Origin: Diadema setosum
Taxonomy: Eukaryota; Echinodermata; Echinoidea; Diadematoida; Diadematidae
NCBI GenBank assembly: GCA_033980235.1
Contig: CM067069.1
Coordinates: forward strand, 21,014,650-21,078,649
Direction of reading: 5' to 3'
DNA: 64,000 nucleotides
The position numbers and the translations under genes are program-made. This document shows positions 57,801 to 64,000 of this stretch, one piece after another; the first letter of the stretch is position 1; each line of letters starts with the position of its first letter. Below the pieces are notes generated by a model. It was not told the origin of the DNA and ran no database searches. It saw only the letters and a program-made list of their open reading frames with translations.

Positions 57801-60800
57801 GATGAAAATTTGAGGTGATGCCAGGCGATGCGAGGTGATTCGTGGTGATACATGGTGATGCGTGGTGATGCATCGTGACACCTCAAATTTTTCCTCAGTA
57901 GAAACAGATCGGGTAGTGGCCGATGCGCGGTGATGCGAGGTGCTCCGTAGTCCACCTTTTGTGGTGGTCAATGCGTGGTGATGCAAGTAACGATTCTCAG
58001 TAGAAACACACCGGGTGAGGTGGTACATGTGAATCGCGTGCATCCATCGTCTAAATATTGTTTGCGTGCTCATCAGCCTATCATACTATATACATGTACT
58101 CTGATTTTTACACTGAGTTCATTTTCCCATAAAATCGTATCGTCTTGAAGATGTAGATTCCCTAATTCGTTTTCGCTGGAATACTAAATACAAAAAATGT
58201 TAGTACAGGTTGTATGTTGGAGCCCCGGGAGACCTGCAATGACCGATTCCTAATAACCAAGTGGCAGGAAATTTTGGAGAGGGGCATTTTGGACGGAAAG
58301 ACTAAATGAAATTCAGTGACCTACCAGTGACCTGAAAATTCACCCGACTTCCGGATTCACCTCATTTAGCATGTCACCTCGCATCACCGCGTATTCATCG
58401 CTCAGTAGAAACAGCTCGAGTGGTCGTAAACTACAAGGTGATGCGGGAGACAAAATTCACGGTAATGCGAGGTGATGCAAGGTGCTCTCAGTAGAAACAC
58501 GCTCCATAACCCAGTGGACTATTACAGTCCGCTGACCACTTCAGATGCAACTTGGGAAAAAGTGCAGCATAGCCACAAAAAGCCTCGACATTTCCATCTT
58601 GAAGAAGTTAAATTTTTGAAGCTACCAGGTTGTCTTGTTTGTTTGAGTTGCAAACAAAGATTTGCGTTAATAGCATGCCCACACATTCAGAATAAGGAGA
58701 TCTATCATTATCAGGTGAGCTATTGCGATCGCCCTTTGTCCGGCGTCCGGCGTCCGTCGTCCGTCGTCAGTCGTGCGTCGTGCGTAAACTTTTTACATTT
58801 TCATCTTCTTCTTGAAAACTCCAAGACCGATTTTCATCAAACTTGGCAGGTAGCATCCGTAGGGGGTTAGGAACTCAATTTCTTAAAATGGGCACCATGC
58901 CCCACCCAGGGGGCCCCAGGAGGGCCCAAACCCCCCAAAATTAAGGAATCTGTAAAAATCTTCTTCTCTAGAACCAGAAGTGATAGAGCTAAGTTAATAC
59001 TATGAGTTAGTACATTGATGACTGTAGTTTCAAGTTTGTTCATGGCAGAATCAGGGGTGCCCCCCTTGGGACCCAGGGGAGGGGGATGGGGAGGGGTCCT
59101 AATTGGGCCTAAATTGTACATTTTCATCTTCTTCTTGAGAACCCCTTGACCCATTTTCACCAAACTTGGCAGGTAGCATCCCTAGGGGGTTAGGATCTCA
59201 ATTTGTTAAAATGGGCACCATGCTCCACCCAGGGGGCCCTCAGGGGGCCCAAACCCCCCAAAATGAAGGAATCTTAAAAAATCTTCTCTAGAATCAGAAG
59301 TTATAGAGCTAAGATAATACTATGAGTGAGTACATTAATGACTGTAGTTTCAAGTTTGTTCATAGCAGATCCAGGGGTGCCCCTCTTGGGGGCGGGGGGG
59401 GGGGGGGGGGGGGAGGGGTGGGAAGGTCCAAATAGGGGCCTGAATTTTACATTTTCATCTTCTTCCTGAAAACCTCATCGTGGATTCTCGTCAAACTTGG
59501 CAGGTAGCATCCCTAGGGGGTCAGGATCTCAATTTATCGAAATGGGCAACATGCCACACCCAGAGGTCCCCAGGGGGCCCCAATCCCCCCAAAATTAAGG
59601 AATCTTAAAAAATTTGGGCCCTTATTGTACATTTTCATCTTCTACTTGAGAATGCCTGGTCAAATTTTAGTAGAGCTGTGAATAATTTAGATTAGTGACT
59701 GCGTGAAAGGTGAACTTGTGATACTCAGGTGAGCGCTAGACCCGCTGGTCTCTTGTTGTTGTTTTTTTTTTTGGGGGGGGGGGAATGTAGTTTGAGAAGA
59801 ATTTTGTGTCCAGAGACTTGCAGGATTTTAGATATTCAGCCACTTGGGTTTCCAACATTTGTGATTCAGCACTTGCTGAATGTCATTACAGGAGTAAATC
59901 AAATTTTGACCTCAGTATTGAGTTCATTACCCTACTTCCTCTGATATGGTTTCCAGGTGCAGTGTTTTACCATGAATACTTGTTTGCATACATCTGGAGC
60001 ATTGCACTATAAGTGCATGGTAGGATATTCCCTCCATGTCTCTTGGAATGTCTACTTTGTGTGACACATATCTCATAGCTTACTGTAAGTTACTGTAAAA
60101 CAAATGTATAAATGTGTATTTTAATTTTGCAAGAGCCAAGATTTGCAAAATCAAAATGCATGCAGAAGTTCTTGTCTAAATTATATGCATTGAATGGCAG
60201 TGGTTATTCACAAAAACTTCACGCCGCAAAAATTTTGTGCAATGAATATATTTTGCTTTACAGTAGATCAAACTTTGAAACCTGTCAAGCCAAATGTTGG
60301 TTTTGATTCCTAAGTGTATGTTATGATCTGAATGCTTAATGTTTTGCCCTATTTCTAATTTTGTGCAGTAATGTCAAATGCTGTTTATTCACTGATTATT
60401 ACGTGACCATTTGAAATTTAAGAAATCTAGTAAAAGTGGCAAGAATAGATCAAATACACCAAAGCAGATTGAAGGTTTCCGTGGGAATTGTACTCTTTTC
60501 AGAAACTTCTCTGAGTTTCATCTTAGCCAGTCCTTTGACAGAAAAAAAAAAAAACAAAAACCAAAGTGCATATGTGTATCAGAGTTAACATCAAAAGGAT
60601 TTGTGCAGCTACAAGAGTATGATAGACTGGGTTTCAGGCAGTACTAAATGACTTTTAATACTGTGCATAGGTTTAGATTGGATTACTCTTTCCAAATGTT
60701 TTTCCATGGCAATCATCAAATCCGTATGGTTGTGAGTGTAAAACCATTTAAACCACACTTACATGCCCATTTAGTCCTGTGTTCATGTAAATCAGTCCAG

Positions 60801-62516
60801 AAGGTCCAAGGGCAGCTAGAATGACCTGTTTCAAAACTAATACTGCTCAATGCCTCAAGTGTCTCCTAACCCTTGACCTCAAGTCTAGTTTCTAACATAT
60901 GTCTCGCTGTTGGATGTTGGGCGGTGTATGATTTTTTTTCCCCTTAGGACTGTGGATTTGGTACCAACCCTTTCTATTTGCAGAAAGGGAGTCAATTTAC
61001 AAAGTGTGTGTGTGTGTGTGGGGGGGGGGGGGGGTGTTTTCTTCAGAGCACTAGTGTGATATACATGTAATTCAAGAAAGGTACCATTCAGTATATTAAA
61101 AAAAATCTGCATTCATTTAAACATTGACTGTTGTATAACTGAAAAGTTCACCTGGAAACAGAAACTTGAAGATCAAAATGTCAAGGATTCTATTAACCCG
61201 TTGAGGACAAGTCCTGAGTATACTCGGGCAGGTGTCAATGGGAAATGCATGCTGTATAGCAGAGTCAAACTGCCTTGAATGGGCATAAAGAGTTGTCAAT
61301 AGTGTTATCTGGCACAAGACTTTTTGAAATGTTGTCTGCAGAAAGTGATTTGTGATGAAATTCTGTGCCCTCTTCATTGTTAATCTAACTCCAATCTATT
61401 CCATTGGTGACATCTGTTCATCACACTGTATGAATGCAGAGTCACAGTGTCAGTAGGAGAGAGTTTCTTTGATAGGAAATTGATTTGGGCCCTTTTGCAT
61501 GAAGCATACATAGACCTTACACGTGAGAATTTAAATATTGTATGCAACTCAAACCTATCGTTTTTGTAACCAAGCAGAAACCAACAATGGGATGCTTGTG
61601 CGATGTTTATGTTAGATTTTAAATGTAACTTTTTGTTCAATATCCACTTCTGTGCTGAGATGGGTTAATGAAATGGGTACAGTATGTTGGATTGGCTGTT
61701 GGCTATAATGTTATTGATTCTGAAATAGTTCACCACTCACATTTTATTTCTACGTAAATAATAAAGTTTTGAGTGTGGATGGGCATCTGCTCCATCCTCC
61801 TCCCAAGCCTCCTTTGGTTGATTTGTTAAATCACAAGTTTTTCACTTCTGACCAGTAGAGAAACATGTTATGATTAGAGGCCCAAGGCTGAAAAGGCATA
61901 TTGATTGAAAGATAGCCTGGTGGTAGTGTCACTGCCCTGAAAGCAGTAGATGACAGGTTCAAACCCTACGGGTTCCTTTTTCTGACAATGTTTATTAAAA
62001 TGTAGATCAGCAGTTGCAATCTTCAGAATATGATTGAACAGAGGGTGACAATATATTAAAAAAAAAAAAATCAGCCAATGCTTGTATCAGTTGAATAGTT
62101 GTTTAAAGTGACTCATATTTGTACAAATTAATATTTCACAGGCCAGGCTATCTCTCTCCGTATGACTCCCCCCTCCCCCTTTTCTCTATCTAATTCTGCT
62201 CCTCTTTCTTATTTGCTTTCTGCCTTTTAATCTAGATTAGAAAAGTCCATCATTGCAGTAAAAACAAAACAAAATACCGGAAGTACCATTATGGTCATTT
62301 TTTTTTTCCTCCAGGGATATTACAAAAGGACCAAGGAGTATGTCAAGATCGTGAAGAGGAACGTGACTGGCTGCTTTCAGGTACCCATGGTGCACTCCAC
62401 CTACCTCATTGACCTGCGCCACAAGGCCACAGACGATCTGACCTACAAGCCATTGCCGGACTTCAAACTGGACTTGGACGATATGCTGACATTTGCACAC
62501 TCTGCGAGGGCTGCAG
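43845..62516 (+). CDS. Procollagen galactosyltransferase (COLGALT/GLT25D), first four exons, gene continues past the window
   Basis: Joining 43845-44086, 52115-52343, 53138-53272 and 62315-62516 gives 269 residues in phase. After a hydrophobic N-terminal segment (about 14-28, a signal peptide) comes TILIPILARNKAHSLP (47-62), the opening of the first glycosyltransferase domain. DVD at 160-162 matches the DxD metal site of the human protein (FADTDN). SNFWGGI and CFQVPMVHSTYL match SNFWCGI and CFRVPMVHSTFL. Known role of the family: transfer of galactose from UDP-Gal to hydroxylysine of collagen in the ER lumen. Human COLGALT1 has 622 residues, so somewhat less than half is present and the second domain (GT25) with its RDEL-type tail lies beyond 64000. 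The related CERCAM protein is an alternative, but an invertebrate COLGALT is far more likely. Confidence 0.94.
44647..45211. mobile_element. 565-bp TIR element
   Basis: The left end ATGTATGGTAGCCCTACTAC and the right end read inverted, ATGTATGGTTGGACCTACTA, extend into a shared ATCGACC, giving inverted repeats of about 34 bp. It has GC-richer non-coding content. No transposase was seen, so it is non-autonomous. Confidence 0.78.
46573..46708. repeat. 136-bp hairpin element
   Basis: Arms of about 60 bp (ATATTGACTGGCC, GGGAGATACCAG, CTGAAAGAATATTGCCC) pair with their inverse around a 13-base loop. AATATTGCCC occurs twice in each arm. It looks like a miniature foldback transposon or a hairpin-RNA source. 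Confidence 0.93.
47738..48149. mobile_element. 412-bp MITE with AGGCCTGTTCACA ends
   Basis: The left end AGGCCTGTTCACA and the right end TGTGTGAACGGGCCT are inverted. Inside, AATCGCGAT/ATCGCGAT words recur many times. The GTTCACA terminus recalls the ends of the palindrome at 35318. No clear target duplication beyond TA. Confidence 0.78.
50747..50956. mobile_element. Short TIR MITE, about 210 bp, CGCGAAAAT-rich
   Basis: The termini TGTACGAGCTGAAATTTCGC and GCGAAAATTTCAGCTCGTAC are near-perfect inverted repeats. The body repeats CGCGAAAAT and AATAACA. It lies in COLGALT intron 1. Confidence 0.87.
51820..51846. repeat. (AC)n microsatellite
   Basis: A pure AC tract of about 27 bases in COLGALT intron 1, continued by related CG/AC sequence. 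Confidence 0.95.
52115..52343 (+). CDS. COLGALT exon 2
   Basis: It encodes the last base of Trp81 and residues 82-157, IRADHSIDNTI through WADYLL, matching WCATDHNVDNT and WGADYIL of the human enzyme. The acceptor is TGTTGCTAG and the donor is CTG|GTGAGA. Confidence 0.94.
52344..53137 (+). other. COLGALT intron 2 with a hAT-like MITE
   Basis: Intron of 0.8 kb. At 52876-53032 a 157-bp element has ends CAGTGGCAGATCCAG and CTGGATCTGCCCCTG (inverted) with TATTC directly on both sides, typical of hAT-type MITEs. The rest is AT-rich. Confidence 0.8.
52876..53032. mobile_element. hAT-like MITE, 157 bp
   Basis: Terminal inverted repeats CAGTGGCAGATCCAG / CTGGATCTGCCCCTG. A GC-rich GGGGGGCGCTCC segment near the left end pairs poorly with GGCGCTTCCCC near the right. 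No coding sequence. Confidence 0.82.
53138..53272 (+). CDS. COLGALT exon 3 (DxD motif)
   Basis: It encodes residues 158-202, AIDVDNFLW through WGGISEK. DVD (160-162) is the expected metal-sugar-nucleotide site. The APMLESTTYYSNFWGG segment is nearly identical to the family. The acceptor is AATAACAG and the donor is AAG|GTAAGC. Confidence 0.95.
53577..54718 (+). mobile_element. CCTCCGCC element, copy 1 (1.14 kb)
   Basis: It starts TATGCCTCCGCCACGAAGTG, has a (CCGT)n tract, and ends with GGCGGAGGCATA followed by CCAGTCGCCATAGCGACAT. TATGCCTCCGCC and GGCGGAGGCATA are inverted. The interior repeats AGGTCA many times, including AGGTCAAAGGTCA at 53808-53820 and 53962-53974. Non-coding. Confidence 0.88.
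54838..55972 (+). mobile_element. CCTCCGCC element, copy 2 (1.14 kb)
   Basis: Same structure and orientation as copy 1, about 120 bp downstream of it, with high identity by eye. AGGTCAAAGGTCA occurs at 55030-55042, and at 55175-55194 three AGGTCA half-sites follow one another with one-base spacers. The (CCGT)n tract is shorter than in copy 1. Confidence 0.88.
57142..57258. mobile_element. Foldback element, family 1, copy c (one arm)
   Basis: Only the left arm is present: TTAAAGGAAACCAAAACCC, ATGTGGATTGAGTGAAAGC, ACATCAGTGAAAGTTTGAG, ending at ATGAATTTA. It stops abruptly where a tRNA-derived SINE in minus orientation begins. Confidence 0.8.
57260..57395 (-). mobile_element. tRNA-derived SINE, minus strand
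   Basis: Read on the minus strand, TAGTTCAGTGG (57380-57370) matches an RNA polymerase III A box and GGATTGATTCC (57340-57330) a B box, about 30 bases apart as in tRNA genes. A body with GGCAAGGCATTTTATCC follows. A similar body word, GGGCAAGGCACTTTGTTC, occurs at 11181. Confidence 0.6.
57782..58504. mobile_element. 723-bp TIR element with GGTGATGCG repeats
   Basis: The termini GAGCGTGTTTCTACTGAG and CTCAGTAGAAACACGCTC are perfect inverses, with CAT on each outer side. CTCAGTAGAAAC also occurs internally near 57895, 57992 and 58403. The body repeats GGTGATGCG/GGTGATTCG units (57812-57876 and elsewhere). Non-coding. Confidence 0.87.
58711..59755. mobile_element. CCGTCGTCC element with three internal repeats of about 330 bp
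   Basis: It begins CAGGTGAGCTATTGCGATCG and a (CGTCCGGCGTCCGTCGTC)-type tract, and ends CAGGTGAGCGCTAGACCCG. Inside, CATTTTCATCTTCTTC, CAAACTTGGCAGGTAGCATC and CACCCAGGGGGCCC recur three times (from about 58795, 59119 and 59451). A poly-G run lies at 59394-59413. Non-coding; a family type widespread in marine invertebrates as far as I recall. Confidence 0.75.
60085..60266. mobile_element. TACTGTA-ended MITE, about 180 bp
   Basis: The left end ACTGTAAGTTACTGTAAAAC and the right end TTTTGCTTTACAGTA are inverted. The body has TTTTGCAAGAG and CCGCAAAAATTTT words. Same style as 20990-21201. Confidence 0.6.
61913..61975 (+). mobile_element. tRNA-like SINE head
   Basis: TAGCCTGGTGG resembles an A box and GGTTCAAACCC (61956-61966) is a near-consensus B box about 40 bases later, with CTGCCCTGAAAGCAG able to form an anticodon-like stem. 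There is no intact acceptor stem, so it is a SINE or tRNA pseudogene rather than a working tRNA gene. Confidence 0.42.
62315..62516 (+). CDS. COLGALT exon 4
   Basis: It encodes residues 203-269 plus one base, GYYKRTKEYVKI through ARAA, matching GYYRRTAEYF, GCFRVPMVHSTF and the FDDIIVFAYACQAAG stretch of the human enzyme. The acceptor is TCCTCCAG and the donor is GCAG|GTGGGA, phase 1; the next exon lies outside the window. Confidence 0.94.
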
Positions 62517-62887
62517 GTGGGAGTTTTAGCAAACAGACTTTACTTGCTGCCTCGACCAGCCAGTTTTCTGTGCTGTAGATATTTTGTTCTCATTGATGTC
62601 CTCTCATTCTCTCTGATATTTGATGTATGCTACAATATGCTACAATCATGCAGCAGTGTGTTGCTAAATGGATGCCAAAGAAAGAAATTAGAAATTATGA
62701 GTTTGGGAGGGTATGCATTGAGGAAATAAGGTCAATTGTGGAGCAAAAGGAAAGACAGAAACAAAAAATGGTGTGTGATTCTGTAAAATTGATTTGAATT
62801 TAGAAAACTGGGGGAAAAAAGTACTGATAGTGGAAGGGACAGGAGAAATGAGTTCGTAGCCAGGAGAAAAGAAGAAAAATTGGGAAA

Positions 62888-64000
62888 AATTATTATTATT
62901 ATTATTATTATTACTATTATTTATAATGCGCTTTTCCCACAAGGCCCAAAGCGCTTACAATCAATTCAAAACATGTACGACAGTATGTGTAATTGGATAA
63001 ATGTTATATATACAGCTACGAACTAGTTGCTACTGAAAAGATGTGTTTTCAAGGCTTTTTTGAACACACTGACTGATGGAGACTGTCTAACGGTAAGTGG
63101 TAAATTGTTCCAGTGCTTTGAAGCAGACACAGTAAATGTCCTATCACCGGCTAAGGTGCGAGTAACAGAGTATGTGAGACGAAGCGGATCACTAGATGAC
63201 CTCAAATTTCTAGTAGGTGTATATAAAGTCAAACAGGCGTCTAAATATTTCGGAGCTTGATCGTTAAGGATTTTATAAACAAACAAAACTAATTTGAAAA
63301 TTATCCGTTGCTTCAAAGGAAGCCAGTGCAACGACTTCAGAAGTGGCTGAGATGGGTAGTCCCTAGAAACCTGAAACACTAATCGGGCTGCCCAATTTTG
63401 AAGTCGCTGCACACGATCCAGTTGAGTTGAAGGAATGGAAGAGAGAAGCCCGTTACAATAATCTATACGGGATAGAACTAAAGAACGCACTGCGTTATGA
63501 CATGCAGATTGATCAATAAATCTCCTGATCCTAGCAATATTTCTTAAATAAAACGTAACAGTACTACAAATTTGAGAAATATGTTGAGACATTGACATTC
63601 GACGATCAAAAATAACACCAAGATTTCTTATTGTTTCTGAGGGGCTAATTAGTGTACAACCAACATTGAGCTGAATGTTTGAAAGACCGCGCAGATTGTG
63701 GGCTGAAGCTGCCACAAAAAACTCAGTCTTCGAATCATTCAGTTTCAACTTATTTGCTACCATCCATTTCTTAATATCTAAAATACACATTTGAAGTTTA
63801 GTGATGGCATTAAAAGAAGCTCCTGGAGTCTTCGGGTCATAAGAAATATATAACTGTATATCATCAGCATAAAGATGGTAATTAACATCATAATGTTGGG
63901 CTATCTCGCCAACTGGAAGAGTATAAATTGAGTATCCTATGGGTCCTACAATTGATCCCTGGGGAAGTCCAAACTCCAACACAGTGGGGTTTGACAAATT
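62888..64000 (-). mobile_element. L2/CR1-type LINE, 3' part, running off the window
   Basis: Minus strand. The reverse transcriptase frame is followed by a 3' UTR of about 110 bp with a stem-like AAGCGCTTTGGGCC ... AAAAGCGC and ends in (AAT)n (62912-62889). This tail is the classic 3' end of L2-clade LINEs. It sits in COLGALT intron 4, opposite to the gene. Confidence 0.85.
63023..64000 (-). CDS. LINE reverse transcriptase, C-terminal part (5' end outside the window)
   Basis: The frame is open to the window edge, so no start is present. GLPQGS and YADD (about 33 residues further) are reverse transcriptase motifs. After them come the thumb and connector with ARIRRFID, RIDYCNGLLSSIP and LHWLPL, and the C-terminal HWNNLP/FKKALKTHLF motif before the stop. 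These are typical of CR1/L2-clade ORF2. No frameshift in the 325 codons seen, suggesting a fairly young copy. An endonuclease domain would lie upstream, outside the window. Confidence 0.9.
   Translation of the reverse strand, partial: NLSNPTVLEFGLPQGSIVGPIGYSIYTLPVGEIAQHYDVNYHLYADDIQLYISYDPKTPGASFNAITKLQMCILDIKKWMVANKLKLNDSKTEFFVAASAHNLRGLSNIQLNVGCTLISPSETIRNLGVIFDRRMSMSQHISQICSTVTFYLRNIARIRRFIDQSACHNAVRSLVLSRIDYCNGLLSSIPSTQLDRVQRLQNWAARLVFQVSRDYPSQPLLKSLHWLPLKQRIIFKLVLFVYKILNDQAPKYLDACLTLYTPTRNLRSSSDPLRLTYSVTRTLAGDRTFTVSASKHWNNLPLTVRQSPSVSVFKKALKTHLFSSN

Larger units (their letters stand above)
53273..62314 (+). other. COLGALT intron 3
   Basis: At 9.0 kb this is the longest intron. It contains two direct copies of the 1.14-kb CCTCCGCC element, a foldback arm joined to a SINE, the GGTGATGCG element, the CCGTCGTCC element with internal repeats, a TACTGTA MITE and a tRNA-like SINE head. 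No exon was recognised, although none of the open frames could be excluded formally. Confidence 0.75.

Noticed and set aside
61913..61985. Functional tRNA gene
   Set aside because: The A and B boxes are recognisable, but acceptor-stem pairing is lacking. Called a SINE head instead.

Overview
The window is animal nuclear DNA with three spliced protein-coding genes, long introns (up to about 9 kb), no operons, and a very high load of small non-autonomous DNA transposons, foldback elements, satellites and simple repeats. The gene set and the repeat style (L2/CR1-type LINEs, TTAA-bounded foldbacks, hAT-like MITEs, elements of about 1 kb built on CCTCCGCC or CCGTCCGTCC motifs) fit a marine invertebrate deuterostome, most likely an echinoderm such as a sea urchin. 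The species cannot be proven from the sequence alone.

Layout. (1) 2014-16187, plus strand: a complete seven-exon CREC-family gene (calumenin/reticulocalbin type), 331 residues, with signal peptide, six EF-hands and C-terminal HNEL. A possible non-coding first exon and promoter lie near 530-623. Its 3' end runs into a TTAA-bounded MITE that supplies the nearest AATAAA signals. (2) 17.0-18.9 kb: an 11-copy 54-bp minisatellite followed by a 7-copy, nearly identical 162-bp satellite. (3) 19-31 kb: no gene seen. It holds MITEs, a foldback-like structure of about 2.5 kb (22.86-25.37 kb) and AT-rich DNA that may include the 3' UTR of the next gene. (4) 40981-30992, minus strand: a four-exon FAM124-family gene (392 residues), convergent with the CREC gene. 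Intron 1 carries a 984-bp palindromic element, the 3' end of a LINE and a long (ATA)n tract. (5) 43845 to beyond the window, plus strand: the first four coding exons (269 residues) of a procollagen galactosyltransferase (COLGALT/GLT25D), divergent from the FAM124 gene. Its introns hold most of the larger repeats: a 565-bp TIR element, a 412-bp MITE, two direct copies of a 1.14-kb element rich in AGGTCA direct repeats, a 723-bp GGTGATGCG element and a 1-kb element with about 330-bp internal repeats. (6) 62.9-64.0 kb, minus strand: the 3' part of an L2/CR1-type LINE reverse transcriptase running off the window.

How the genes relate. The CREC protein and the collagen galactosyltransferase are both expected in the lumen of the early secretory pathway: one is a Ca2+-binding protein with an ER-retention-like tail, the other adds galactose to collagen hydroxylysine. 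Nothing in the DNA shows that they are co-regulated. All exon models were built by hand from reading frame, splice phase and family similarity. Every junction keeps the frame, which is good support, but no transcript data were available. I did not find a convincing new enzymatic system. The most unusual content is structural: several foldback families, and transposon sequence that may supply poly(A) signals and nuclear-receptor-like motifs.
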